From assembly GCF_025947345.1 (NCBI RefSeq), contig NZ_CP110011.1, forward strand, positions 1,488,001 through 1,552,000: DNA of 64,000 nt, written 5' to 3'. The notes below the pieces were generated by a model. It was not told the DNA's origin and searched no databases. It worked only from the letters and a program-made list of their open reading frames with translations. Positions 45,301 to 53,203 of the stretch are shown here, piece by piece. Each line of letters begins with the position of its first letter. The stretch's first letter is position 1. Source of the DNA: Flavobacterium sp. N502536 (GTDB lineage: Bacteria > Bacteroidota > Bacteroidia > Flavobacteriales > Flavobacteriaceae). The translations under genes and the position numbers were made by a program.

Positions 45301-45763
45301 TCCATTGGGTTACCGAACTACTGTTGCAGGTGATTTTACAGTTGCCATAGACGAAGTAGACGGAAATATGAGTACTCAGGCCATTTACATCGAAGACAAA
45401 GCAACCGGAGTAGTTCACAATTTAAGCCAAAGCAATTATACTTTTAAAACCGAAGCCGGCACCTTTGCAGAACGTTTGACACTGCGTTATAAAGCTGCCA
45501 AGACCTTAGGAACGGGAGATTTTGAAAATACTGAAAATGGCATTCTGGTTTCAAGCAAAAACAAATCAATCCAGTTGTTGTCCTCGAAAGAAAACATAAA
45601 AGAAGTTTCTGTTTTTGATATCACCGGTAAACAGCTTTACAACAAAACCAAAATAAACAGTACCGAACTTCACATTCAGAACCTGTCATCAGGCAATCAG
45701 GTTTTATTGGTTAAGGTAACGCTGGCCAATGATTTTACCACCACCCGAAAGGTACTGCTTTAA
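42383..45763 (+). CDS. giant T9SS surface protein with Ig-like domains
   Basis: An 1126-residue protein with an extended signal sequence (hydrophobic core VAILTSLMVFFFNSAYAQ at about 29-46, after a polar N-terminal stretch). Ig/PKD-like domains follow to about 590. The C-terminal roughly 520-residue module (from the DLNGCSCTI segment near 620) is also present in the proteins at 31571 and 36888. Shared landmarks are YWSTPVTPQKLVDV, NMVVGKGYIIRGP, LIGNPYPSALDAD and YFWTHNTPAKP. The terminal sorting domain has VSVFDITGKQLYNKTKIN and ends TTRKVLL. It is on the opposite strand from its two paralogues. Confidence 0.88.
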   Translation: MKKTLLSNVPFFNAKNLSSPTRLKVAILTSLMVFFFNSAYAQCSAPATPGTITGSATICQSSTQTYSISNVTGATSYIWTSSNGNLQITSSQGTNSITVTSPDYNLTSNLTVRAKNNCGESSSSSLSVSVVGNSRGGVINRGGLNQICINTDTGTMRLEGNPVGSVEKWEKRLNNSSTWTDIANTTKTYSEVPSSAGTWEYRAYVSNYGCSPQYSSTYTIIVKPEVVITPAPVTEAMQFSTSATLTYTGNNSDQYYLKFDPAAVAAGISSNTQKGNTSQPNGSITIQFPYCLAVGTYNAVLYVDTDSPKCTSKNYNVSLVIKPNLSVSGTLSSDQTICNNKTPNDLVLNGGSVDSVIKWQNSTDAEFTNPYDIPSSAKLKTLPGAKIGPLSQSTYFRVISQANGCSKTTSNVVLITVDSGAAATFTSSPSSTTCANTTTTYTTQPGKTNYRWYVPGTINTDYQIQTGGIGTSDHSVTLKWLTKGDKTVTVNYSNGCSTAADASNTTSVTITTAPTVGTIKQPNCTTPTGSVVLGNIPHSGKLMESRGTEYTYTTAGTTYEITGLAPGTYKFAIDDNCTKVYSADVVILPGNVWNGNKWSGGTPSFNDLIHFTGNYTAEADLNGCSCTIDNGATVTIKSGVTLTVMNSIDVDSGLLVFENNSSLIQKTNAVNTGNINYIRTSPPIFQKDYLYWSTPVTPQKLVDVSPLTTASKYYGNDGTQWVQTNRESNMVVGKGYIIRGPSNYTNTNKQEFTATFKGVPNNGDLEGELLAAAKSYLIGNPYPSALDADLLLKDNPMLNGTLYFWTHNTPAKPVATNQYSSDDYASYNLSGGVSAKSDKQHSNDPAKDKGVKPTGKIAAGQSFFVTTNAGGKVKFNNAMRVGGANNGQFFRPGNTSKETAIEKHRVWLNMTNATGAFKQLLVSYIEGATNDYESKYDGLTFDGNQYLDFYSVDAKNKYVIQGRALPFTDSDLVPLGYRTTVAGDFTVAIDEVDGNMSTQAIYIEDKATGVVHNLSQSNYTFKTEAGTFAERLTLRYKAAKTLGTGDFENTENGILVSSKNKSIQLLSSKENIKEVSVFDITGKQLYNKTKINSTELHIQNLSSGNQVLLVKVTLANDFTTTRKVLL

Positions 45764-45790
45764 TAAACAGTAAATCCTATATTTTGTCCC

Positions 45791-45830
45791 ATAAAAAAAT
45801 CCATTCTGTTAGCAGAATGGATTTTTTTTA
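45791..45830. terminator. bidirectional terminator
   Basis: AAAAAAATCCATTCTG / CAGAATGGATTTTTTT with a four-base loop, between the convergent T9SS and ketoacyl synthase genes. Confidence 0.9.
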
Positions 45831-45850
45831 TCTCTTAGATTGGTGTGAAA

Positions 45851-47016
45851 CTATGGTTTTTCAATCAGAATACTAACTGCATTTCCTCCAAAACCTACCG
45901 CATTAATCAATATTTTTCTAAGGGGTTTAGTCTGTTTTTGCTCTTCTCCAAAAGGTACTCCGATAAAAGTATCGTGCTGAAACATTAAAAGTGCCAACTC
46001 TAAACTCAATATACCGGATGCTCCAAAAGTATGTCCAATCTTCCATTTATTGGTGGTGAGCAAAGGCAACTGAGAACCAAAAACCTTTTCGATAGCGCGT
46101 AGTTCCGTCAAATCTCCTTTGATTGTTCCTGGCGCGTGCATCACAATAGCATCAACCGTTTCGGGAGCAACATCTTTTAAAGCCATTTTCATTGATTTCT
46201 GAAAACAGGTCGCTTCTGCAGAAATTGAGATATTATGTTCTAAAATTTCGGTTGCATACCCCACTCCTGTAACGTATGCCAATGCATTTTCCTGTTCTCC
46301 AGATTCGAGACAACAAACCGCTGCACCTTCCCCAAAATCATAGTATTCTGGGTTTTATCAAAGTCGAACGCCAGATTGGGCCAGGATTCTAATTCCTGAT
46401 CAATTCTTGAATATATTTTAAGCGCTCGCATTTGAGCAATCGTAAAATCGGTTAACGGAGCTTCACTCCCTCCCACCAAAAATTTATCTGCCATGCCTGA
46501 TTTCAACCATGCCACTCCATTTAACAAAGCATGAAGCGCCGTTGAACAGGTTATAGAATGTGATATTTCGGGGCCTGTACTTTGCAAATCATGAGCAATC
46601 CACGACGATATATTTCCCAAAGTTGTGGTTGGAGAAGCTAAAGTTTGTGCCTTTCCGGTATCGATATATTCTTTGTAATGCTTTTCAAATAAATCTGTTG
46701 CCCCGCGTGACGAACCAATATTGATTCCAAAAATATCTTCTGAATTCCATCCTGCTTGCCTCACTGCCTCTCTTGACGCTGCCAAAGCAAACAAAACCGA
46801 ATCATCTAAAAATTTATACTTCGGATCTGACTCCCGCACTTCTGCTACGATTTGTTTAGATTCGGCATCAAGAGCAGCAACAGACGTTTGCTGTTGATCT
46901 AAAAATTGTTTCGTAAAACAATGCTCACGATCCAGGTACTTTTTCCAAACTGAATCTGTAGTATTTCCTAAAGGTGAAATAGAAGAAAAAGCTGTTATGG
47001 AGATTTTTTTATTCAA
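45851..47016 (-). pseudogene. beta-ketoacyl synthase linked to biotin genes, split by a frameshift
   Basis: Two overlapping frames together encode a complete FabB/F-like synthase. The first (47016 down to 46240) starts MNKKISITAFSSISPLGNTT and carries the nucleophile Cys157 in SHSITCSTALHALLNG. The second (to 45851) carries the His motifs MHAPGTIKGD and KIGHTFGASG, and GGNAVSIL at the end. The frame is lost after MILG: restoring one base at the C run 46330-46333 (minus-strand G run) gives MILGEGAAVCCLESGEQENA joined to LAYVTGVGYATEIL. Uninterrupted length would be about 388 residues, normal for the family. It follows bioA on the same strand, suggesting a role in making the pimeloyl precursor. 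It may be a true pseudogene or a sequencing error. Confidence 0.85.
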
Positions 47017-47218
47017 TGTTTGTAATTTATAACCCTAAGGTTGTTTTTCTAGCCGTAAAAGTCGCAAACCGCTACGGCAGGCTTCCACATCTTACTTCTG
47101 AAATTCAGTCCGTTTTACAAAAGTTTCCGCAACAATCTCTTTAATTTAGAGCCCTTACGATACTTTTTATTTTGACTTGGAGTAAACCCGTTAAGTCCGT
47201 GAAAATCTGTGTGCAAAT

Positions 47219-48490
47219 TTACACCATTTCTATAGCATCTTCAATTGTTTTGTACACTTTTTGAAGCTGTTCGTCGCTCATTATATAAGGAGGCAAAATA
47301 TAAACAATGTTTCCTACCGGACGCAAAACAACTCCTTTGTCAATAAAGAAATTATAAAGCTTGGTTCGCATTGAACCGTAATAACTTTCTTCAGAATCTG
47401 ATTTGATTTCGACTGCAAAGATAACTCCCAATGTTCTGGCTGTAATTACTTTCGAATGATTCTCTATTTTCTTCTGAAAGTCGAGATGGCTTTTATGAAT
47501 TCTCTCAATATTAGCCTGCATCTCCTCCGTATGCAACAACTCAATACTCGCCAAAGCCGCAGCACAACCTGTAGGATTCGCGGTAAAAGTATGCCCGTGA
47601 AACAAAGCTTTATTGATGTCATCGTCATAAAAAGCATCAAAAACTTCCTGTGTAAAAGTGGTAATCGCCATTGGGATTGTTCCTCCGGTTAGTGCTTTTG
47701 ACAAACAAATCATATCGGGAACTTCGGTCACATAGTCCATTGCAAAGGTTTTTCCCGTTTTACCAAAACCCGTCATTACTTCGTCGGCAATCGTAAGAAC
47801 ATTGCTCTCTTTACAAATCTGCATTAGTTTTGCTAAAGCCTCAGGCTCGTACATCACCATTCCGGCGGCACCCTGCACCAAAGGTTCAAAAATAAATCCG
47901 GCACAATCATGCTTTTGAATTACAGCTCTCAAAGCGTCAAAACTTTCCTGCTCCTGCCCTTTTACCGGAACCGGAATTCGGACTACATCAATAAACATTC
48001 CCTGAAAAGCCTGCGTATAAAAAGAGATCCCACTTGCTGCCATTGCCGCGAAAGTATCACCGTGAAAAGCATTTTCAAAAGCAATTATCGTAGTACGCTT
48101 TTCATTCTTATTGAAAAAAAACTGCAATGCGACTTTGATGGCCACTTCCACTGCTGTGGAACCATTGTCAGAAAAGAAAATCTTCTGTTGGTTTTTAGGC
48201 AAAATTTCCATCAGCTTTTCAGCCACTTTGATCGCCGGCTCGTGTGTGAAACCGCCAAACAAAACATGCTCTAAAGTGGTTAACTGTTTGTAAATCGCAT
48301 CGGCAATAAATCGATTACTGTGTCCAAACGGATTGACCCACCACGAAGCAATGGCATCAATATATTCTTTGCCGTTCTCATCCCAAAGTAAAGCGCCTTC
48401 ACCTCTGGAAATTGCAATTGGAGTCTGTGCTGTTTTATGCTGTGTATACGGATGCCAAAGGTATTGACTGTCTTTTTCTGTTAATGTCAT
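47219..48490 (-). CDS. bioA: adenosylmethionine-8-amino-7-oxononanoate aminotransferase
   Basis: About 423 residues from the ATG at 48490 (MTLTEKDSQYLWHPYTQHK). The frame stays open for 40 more codons upstream, but that stretch only translates a heptamer array (HFTFHKEHFTKYISHFT) and is rejected as coding. Class III PLP aminotransferase motifs are present: DNGSTAVEVAIK, FHGDTFAAM, ADEVMTGFGKTGK and the PLP Lys in CLSKALTGG. It converts KAPA to DAPA in biotin synthesis. Intact, with bioD upstream and the ketoacyl synthase downstream on the same strand. Confidence 0.95.
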   Translation of the reverse strand: MTLTEKDSQYLWHPYTQHKTAQTPIAISRGEGALLWDENGKEYIDAIASWWVNPFGHSNRFIADAIYKQLTTLEHVLFGGFTHEPAIKVAEKLMEILPKNQQKIFFSDNGSTAVEVAIKVALQFFFNKNEKRTTIIAFENAFHGDTFAAMAASGISFYTQAFQGMFIDVVRIPVPVKGQEQESFDALRAVIQKHDCAGFIFEPLVQGAAGMVMYEPEALAKLMQICKESNVLTIADEVMTGFGKTGKTFAMDYVTEVPDMICLSKALTGGTIPMAITTFTQEVFDAFYDDDINKALFHGHTFTANPTGCAAALASIELLHTEEMQANIERIHKSHLDFQKKIENHSKVITARTLGVIFAVEIKSDSEESYYGSMRTKLYNFFIDKGVVLRPVGNIVYILPPYIMSDEQLQKVYKTIEDAIEMV

Positions 48491-48498
48491 ATCTTGTG

Positions 48499-48655
48499 AA
48501 ATGTTTTTTTCTTGTGAAATGTGATTTGTAAAATGTGAGATGTACTTAGTGAAATGTTCTTTGTGAAATGTAAAATGTGAGTTGTGAGATGAAAGTTTTT
48601 TACTTTCCACAAACCACTTCTAACATTTCACAGATTACATCTTACAGATCACATC
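48499..48655. repeat. heptamer array between bioD and bioA, with inverted right part
   Basis: ATG of units such as TGTGAAATG recurs at 48501, 48519, 48533, 48540, 48554, 48568, 48575 and 48589; all steps after the first are 7 or 14. The reverse motif CAT recurs at 48624, 48638 and 48652, also 14 apart. The two halves are complementary in part and could form a long hairpin in the bioD-bioA message. Confidence 0.8.
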
Positions 48656-49273
48656 TTACAATTTTAATAAATTACTACGGAACAAATCGGCGTATTCCTT
48701 AATTACATTCTGATCAAAGTACGGTTCATCATCAATTCTTCCGATGCATTGTACTCCGGTTTTATTCAGAATTAAACTTTCGGTCGATTGATTTTCGTTT
48801 CCACTGAAGATGATTCCTGCAACTTCAAAACCTCTATTCTGAATCGCTTCTATGGTTAACAAGGTGTGATTAATGCTTCCTAAATAATGTCTTGAAACCA
48901 CAATTACTTTATAATCGGACTGAATCAAATCGACAATGGTCTCCTTTTCGTTTAACGGAACAAATAGTCCACCGGCACCTTCAATTACCAAATGATTCGT
49001 AGTTTCGGGTTCCACAATCTTCTTTATATCTATCGTAACACCATCAATCTCCGCAGCCAGATGCGGACTTGCCGGTGTGTTTAACTCATATGCATTAGGG
49101 TAGAATTGAGATTTTGAATTGGAGATATGAGATTTTACTTTATGTGTATCGCTAAAATTCAAATCTCCAGCCTGAATGGGTTTCCAGTAATCGGCCTCTA
49201 AAGCTTCAACAACAATTGCCGAAGTAACGGTTTTACCAACATCAGTTGAAATTCCGGTAATAAATATTTTCAT
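48656..49273 (-). CDS. bioD: dethiobiotin synthetase
   Basis: A 205-residue ATP-dependent enzyme closing the ureido ring of dethiobiotin. The P-loop variant ITGISTDVGKTVTSA is at residues 4-18, WKPIQAGD near 31, and VIEGAGGLFVPL near 95. Length is slightly short but normal for Bacteroidetes BioD. It lies upstream of bioA with the heptamer array between them, and the three genes bioD, bioA and the ketoacyl synthase probably form one transcription unit. Confidence 0.95.
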   Translation of the reverse strand: MKIFITGISTDVGKTVTSAIVVEALEADYWKPIQAGDLNFSDTHKVKSHISNSKSQFYPNAYELNTPASPHLAAEIDGVTIDIKKIVEPETTNHLVIEGAGGLFVPLNEKETIVDLIQSDYKVIVVSRHYLGSINHTLLTIEAIQNRGFEVAGIIFSGNENQSTESLILNKTGVQCIGRIDDEPYFDQNVIKEYADLFRSNLLKL

Positions 49274-49342
49274 ACTTCTTTTGTTTCACAAAGACTCACC
49301 AAGTGAATATCTGTTTAATAATGTATGCAAAAATACCAATAA

Positions 49343-49379
49343 AAAACAAAACCCATCATTGCGATGGGTTTGTTATTTT
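49343..49379 (-). terminator. terminator of the sigma-factor operon
   Basis: AACAAAACCCATC / GATGGGTTTGTT with a five-base loop, placed just after the stop of the 49380 gene. Confidence 0.85.
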
Positions 49380-49994
49380 TTATTCTTCTTTCAGTTCGTC
49401 TATCACTTTTCTGATTTCCTTAGCGTATTTTCCATAGCAGTGATGTACCCACCATTCGGTAAACACGCCAATAAGTAAAATTGTAAGTACAAAAACAAAC
49501 ACAAGCAGTCCTAATTTTCTGTTGGCAAAACCCTCATCTAAAACCTGCATGAAATCCGGCATTTGGTACAGAATAAACCCGAAGAAATAAATGAGAAAAA
49601 AAGGCGATAACGAAAAAGTAAACGTTTTATAAAGCTGCATATTTAGCCTGATATCCAGATACGTTTCATACAAACTGTCTTTCGTTTTTAATGCCACCTT
49701 ATTCAATCTTCTGTAGAACAAAAAAAGCTGCGTCAAATAATAAATGCCTATTGCAAGCAATATCGCAAAAATGAAGTAGAACGGTACCACTAAGTTTGGT
49801 GGAAACTTACTATCAAATGGTAAGAGACCTATAATCACAAAAGATAAAAACTGAATAAAGAATTCCATTCTTAAACTTTTTCTAATCCGATCCAAAGGCA
49901 TACTTGCCGATTGTATTTTTTCTAAATTATTCGGAACAACGACGTTTTCGGTCTTTTCGTTATTCCATGCGTTTTGTATATCGTTAAAATCCAT
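49380..49994 (-). CDS. membrane protein coupled to an ECF sigma factor (candidate anti-sigma)
   Basis: A 204-residue protein with a soluble N-terminal roughly 45 residues (MDFNDIQNAWNNEK) and four membrane helices (about 46-62, 69-91, 124-144, 161-182). Its start overlaps the end of the sigma-factor gene by 11 bases, so they are translationally coupled. No zinc-binding anti-sigma motif is seen. By position it is the likely partner or inhibitor of the sigma factor; this is inference from gene order. Confidence 0.75.
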   Translation of the reverse strand: MDFNDIQNAWNNEKTENVVVPNNLEKIQSASMPLDRIRKSLRMEFFIQFLSFVIIGLLPFDSKFPPNLVVPFYFIFAILLAIGIYYLTQLFLFYRRLNKVALKTKDSLYETYLDIRLNMQLYKTFTFSLSPFFLIYFFGFILYQMPDFMQVLDEGFANRKLGLLVFVFVLTILLIGVFTEWWVHHCYGKYAKEIRKVIDELKEE

Positions 49995-50487
49995 ATCCCT
50001 GATTTTTAATTATTTCTTTTAATTTTTCTTTTGCTCTGTTGAGTTTCACCCTGGCGTTTCCTTCTGAAATTCCTAAGTTCTCACCAATTTCTTTATGAGA
50101 GAAACCTTCCAATTGATAAAAAATGATTGCTTTATCTATTTTTTCGAGTTTTTGAACCGCTTTATAAAAATGATCAATCTGACTTTCCTTGATGTGCGAA
50201 TCGCCTTCATCTTCTTTAATATTCTCAGAGGCGATTTCGTACTTATCTACCTTTCGCTTTTCCTTTTTCAGAAAAACAATGGCTGTATTCACTGCGACAC
50301 GATACATCCAGGTCGAAAACTGACTTTCGCTTCTAAAAGAATCATACGATTTCCAAAGCTGACAGATAATTTCCTGAAACAAATCCTGTTGATCGTCAGG
50401 ATTATCCATGTACATCTTTGAAACTTTGTAAAGTATCCCCTTATGACTTTCGATCCGATTTAAAAATTCTTGTTCTTTCTCTTTCAA
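49984..50487 (-). CDS. ECF-type RNA polymerase sigma factor
   Basis: A 167-residue sigma-70-family protein. Region 2 (about 10-80) includes DQQDLFQEIICQLWKSYDSF and the WMYRVAVNTAIVFLK segment. Region 4 (about 110-160) includes FSHKEIGENLGISEGNARVK, a clear helix-turn-helix. It lies 7 bases after the TraB-family gene and overlaps the membrane protein gene, forming a three-gene operon closed by the terminator at 49343. Confidence 0.92.
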   Translation of the reverse strand: MKEKEQEFLNRIESHKGILYKVSKMYMDNPDDQQDLFQEIICQLWKSYDSFRSESQFSTWMYRVAVNTAIVFLKKEKRKVDKYEIASENIKEDEGDSHIKESQIDHFYKAVQKLEKIDKAIIFYQLEGFSHKEIGENLGISEGNARVKLNRAKEKLKEIIKNQGYGF

Positions 50488-50494
50488 AATAATC

Positions 50495-51358
50495 TTAATT
50501 CAATATTGGTTTTACCTTATACCCCGCTTTTCTTAATAAATTAATCACTCCATAATCTCCTCCCAAATGTGCCGATCCTACAGCAAAAAAGACACTCTCT
50601 TTTTTCATCAATCCCGGCATGTTCTTTACCCAATTGATGTTTCTTTCGTCTAAGATAACCTTATTTGTTTTTTCACTAGACATTTTTTCATCGGTCGTAA
50701 CATCATACAACCCACTTATATTTTCATTTTTATAAAGCGCGACTGACTCAGCCGTTAACGAAGCACTTAACCCCTCCAGCATTTGAAGCAATTCATCATC
50801 TGTATAAGCATTCTCGAGTATTTTCATTTGGCTTTTTACCGTTTCCAAACCTCCGATTTCAATGTTTCTTTTCTTGGCTTTCTCAATAAATTCCATTTCA
50901 TACAGCCTGATATCGTCACAGCCGAAAGTTTTTACAGAAATCAGGCTCATTACCGTAGCCAGACTAAAAGCATCCACCTGTTTTACATTCATTCCGGTTG
51001 CTTTTTGCAGAATTACATCCAACTTTGAAAGTTGTTCCGAACTCAGCTTCTTGCTTAATGGTTCTTTCCCCATAGCCAATTGCTGCATGTCTGCCATCTC
51101 TTTTGGATCTGCAAAATCAATTTCCAAAACCAACTCATTAGACGCTTCAAATGCCTTTTTCGTTTTTTCAGACATAAAATAATCCTTTGCACATATGGTG
51201 TGAATGGTTCCATACAAATAAGATGGCTTTGACAATCCATTTCCGGACACTTCCCATAAAAGCGAATTTTCAAGTTTTGGAGATTTTAGCTGTGCTTGCG
51301 CTGTTCCGTTAAAAAATAATGCGACTGCTGCGATTGCTGATGTAAATAAATTTTTCAT
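50495..51358 (-). CDS. TraB/GumN-family secreted protein
   Basis: A 287-residue protein with a signal peptide (MKNLFTSAIAAVALFFNGTAQAQ). The TraB/GumN fold motifs flank the chain: an early GTIHTICAKDYF (His-containing) and a C-terminal FAVGSAHLGGDYG. Related proteins (TraB, Tiki, GumN) form a metalloprotease-like fold and act outside the cytoplasm. It is first in an operon with an ECF sigma factor and its membrane partner, which suggests an envelope-stress function. Upstream lies a TGATT-rich short-period repeat. Confidence 0.85.
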   Translation of the reverse strand: MKNLFTSAIAAVALFFNGTAQAQLKSPKLENSLLWEVSGNGLSKPSYLYGTIHTICAKDYFMSEKTKKAFEASNELVLEIDFADPKEMADMQQLAMGKEPLSKKLSSEQLSKLDVILQKATGMNVKQVDAFSLATVMSLISVKTFGCDDIRLYEMEFIEKAKKRNIEIGGLETVKSQMKILENAYTDDELLQMLEGLSASLTAESVALYKNENISGLYDVTTDEKMSSEKTNKVILDERNINWVKNMPGLMKKESVFFAVGSAHLGGDYGVINLLRKAGYKVKPILN

Positions 51359-51360
51359 TT

Positions 51361-51453
51361 TGTTGATTGATTAATTGATTGATGATGATTTGATTGAGTT
51401 TGATTGATTGATTGATTTGATTTGATTTGACTGATTTGATTTGACTGATGATT
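51361..51453. repeat. TGATT/TGATTTGA short-period repeat upstream of the TraB-family gene
   Basis: Nearly the whole 93 bases are built of GATT, TGATT and TTTGATT units (for example TTGATTTGATTTGA runs), starting 3 bases from the ATG. Copy number could vary by slippage and would change the leader or promoter spacing. Confidence 0.75.
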
Positions 51454-51466
51454 GCTAAAATACGTA

Positions 51467-51664
51467 TTACGATTTACTGTATTTTTTTCTCTGCCAGGAT
51501 GCCAATGAAGCAAAGAAGAGGCAAATCATAATGAGGAGTAATTCTTTATTCGGTTTGTCTAAAATAAACTGATTCACTAAAGAATAGCCAAGTCCTGCCG
51601 AAGCGACAAAGACAAATACAAAATTGAATACTTTTTCGGTAACTGATATTGAAGTTGTTTTCAT
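51467..51664 (-). CDS. small membrane protein, unknown function
   Basis: A 65-residue product with two hydrophobic helices (FNFVFVFVASAGLGYSLV and LLLIMICLFFASLASW) and a basic tail WQRKKYSKS. No family recognised. It is 109 bases upstream of the TraB-family gene on the same strand, separated from it by the TGATT repeat. The coding call rests on clean membrane topology and the positive-inside tail. Confidence 0.55.
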   Translation of the reverse strand: MKTTSISVTEKVFNFVFVFVASAGLGYSLVNQFILDKPNKELLLIMICLFFASLASWQRKKYSKS

Positions 51665-51820
51665 AATTATTTTGGTTTATTTGATTACGACTCGTAAGTA
51701 ATCAAACATTCAAAACGTTACAAAAAAAATTAAACTTTTTTATAAAAGCCCAAGAACAAAGGGCTAACGGAAGTTTTTTTTATTATTTATAGTTTCACAG
51801 AGATACACAAAGAAAAAAAA

Positions 51821-51847
51821 AGCCCCACAAAATAACTTTGTGAGGCT
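51821..51847 (-). terminator. terminator downstream of bioF
   Basis: AGCCCCACAAA / TTTGTGAGGCT (one G-T pair); on the minus strand the stem is followed by a long T run. The outer CACAAAGAA / TTCTTTGTG arms can extend the structure. Confidence 0.75.
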
Positions 51848-51885
51848 CCGTGATATCTTTGCGATTCTTTGTGGAACAGCATATG

Positions 51886-53021
51886 CTAAAATACAAAATT
51901 TCCTAATAATTCTAAAATCTGATTGATTTCCTGTTCTGAATTATAACTATGAATACAAAAGCGCAAACGTTCCTGGCCTTCCGGAACAGTTGGAGAAAGT
52001 ATGGGTTTTACATCGAAACCTTTGTCCTGAAGTTGTTGCGCAAGCCGTTTCACATTTTCATTTCCCGGACGATCGCAGATTGTATGGCCGATTTACTTCG
52101 AACAAACATGGGTTTCAGCCCCAACAAGTTTTTTTGCTGATTGAAGAATACGATGTTCTGACGTAACTTTTCAATCGTTGCTTTTTCTATTTCCAATTGC
52201 TGGTAGGCGATCAAAATTGCAGCAACAGAATGTGGTGAAAGTCCGGTAGTATAAATAAAGCTTCTGGCAAAGTTAACCAGATATTCTTTGAGATCGGGAT
52301 CTCCTAAGACTACGGCACCATGACAGCCCAAACCTTTTCCGAAAGTCATGATTCTGGCAAAAATTCTGTTATGCAATTTCTGGTATTGCATCAAACCTTC
52401 ACCCTTGTCTCCAAAAACACCCAAAGTGTGTGCTTCATCAACCACTAAGTAACAATTGTATCGCTCTGACAACTCTACTAATTCTTCTAAATTTGGACTA
52501 TCTCCATCCATAGAAAAAACGGTTTCGGTGACAATATAGACCGTAGTATTCGGAAACTTCTGAATGAGACGCTCCAGATCTTCAAAGTCATTGTGATTGA
52601 ATTTATATGATTTTGCATTAGACATGATGATTCCGTCACGAATAGAGGCATGACTCAACTCATCATACAAAATAACATCATTTCGTTGCGGTACAGCGCT
52701 AAAAAACCCAACATTGGCATCGTAACCCGAATTAAAGATTAATGCCGACTGAGCGTCATGAAATTCAGCAATAAAGGCTTCTGTAATTTGATACAAGGAG
52801 TGATTGCCCGAAATTAATCGAGATCCTGTGGCTCCATTTTGAAAAATCTCATTTTCAAGCAAATAAGCATGCGTGCGCTTAAAAATAGATTCTGATTTTG
52901 AAAAACCTATATAATCATTCGACGAAAAATCGACCAAATTACCCAATACGGGTAATTTTCGAAGCGAATTGTTTTGCTTTCGTATCTCTAATCTCTGATT
53001 CAGGTTTTCGGGTAATTTCAT
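51886..53021 (-). pseudogene. bioF: 8-amino-7-oxononanoate synthase, disrupted by a frameshift
   Basis: The first 318 or so residues (MKLPENLNQRLEIRKQNNSL onward) form a normal alpha-oxoamine synthase: FSSNDYIGFS, GSRLISGNHSLY, VVDEAHTLGVFG and the PLP Lys in MTFGKGLGCHGA. Near 52064-52071 the frame breaks after SAIQSAIV and stops after five more codons (52050). In the +1-shifted frame the expected C-terminus continues (PGNENVKRLAQQLQDKGF, then LRFCIHSY) to a stop at 51886. Restoring one base in the minus-strand CC of GTCCGGG rebuilds a normal protein of about 378 residues. Real decay or sequencing error cannot be told apart here. Confidence 0.85.
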
Positions 53022-53026
53022 AAAAG

Positions 53027-53034
53027 CAAAGTTA
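53027..53034 (-). promoter_or_regulatory. bioF -7 promoter box
   Basis: TAACTTTG on the minus strand, five bases from the ATG, so the transcript should be leaderless or nearly so. Confidence 0.55.
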
Positions 53035-53154
53035 TAAAATTGATTGTAAAATAAACAACGAGGTGGCAGTATCAGTTACCCCGGTTTACTTACTCCAATT
53101 ACAGCGACAAAAACCGCATTCTTTAATTGTTCAAAAGCACAAAATGAAGGCATA

Positions 53155-53187
53155 AAAAAAGACCTCAATTGCTTGAGGTCTTTTTCT
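53155..53187 (-). terminator. atpDC terminator
   Basis: AAAAAGACCTCAA / TTGAGGTCTTTTT around a four-base loop. Confidence 0.9.
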
Positions 53188-53203
53188 TTATTCTAAAACT
53201 GTT

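Noticed and set aside
48491..48610. N-terminal extension of BioA starting MESKKLSSHNSHFTF
   Set aside because: It is only the translation of a heptamer array; the conserved aminotransferase sequence begins at the ATG at 48490.
51949..52140. 63-codon plus-strand frame across the bioF break
   Set aside because: It is the complement of the disrupted bioF C-terminus; the shifted minus-strand frame matches the BioF family instead.
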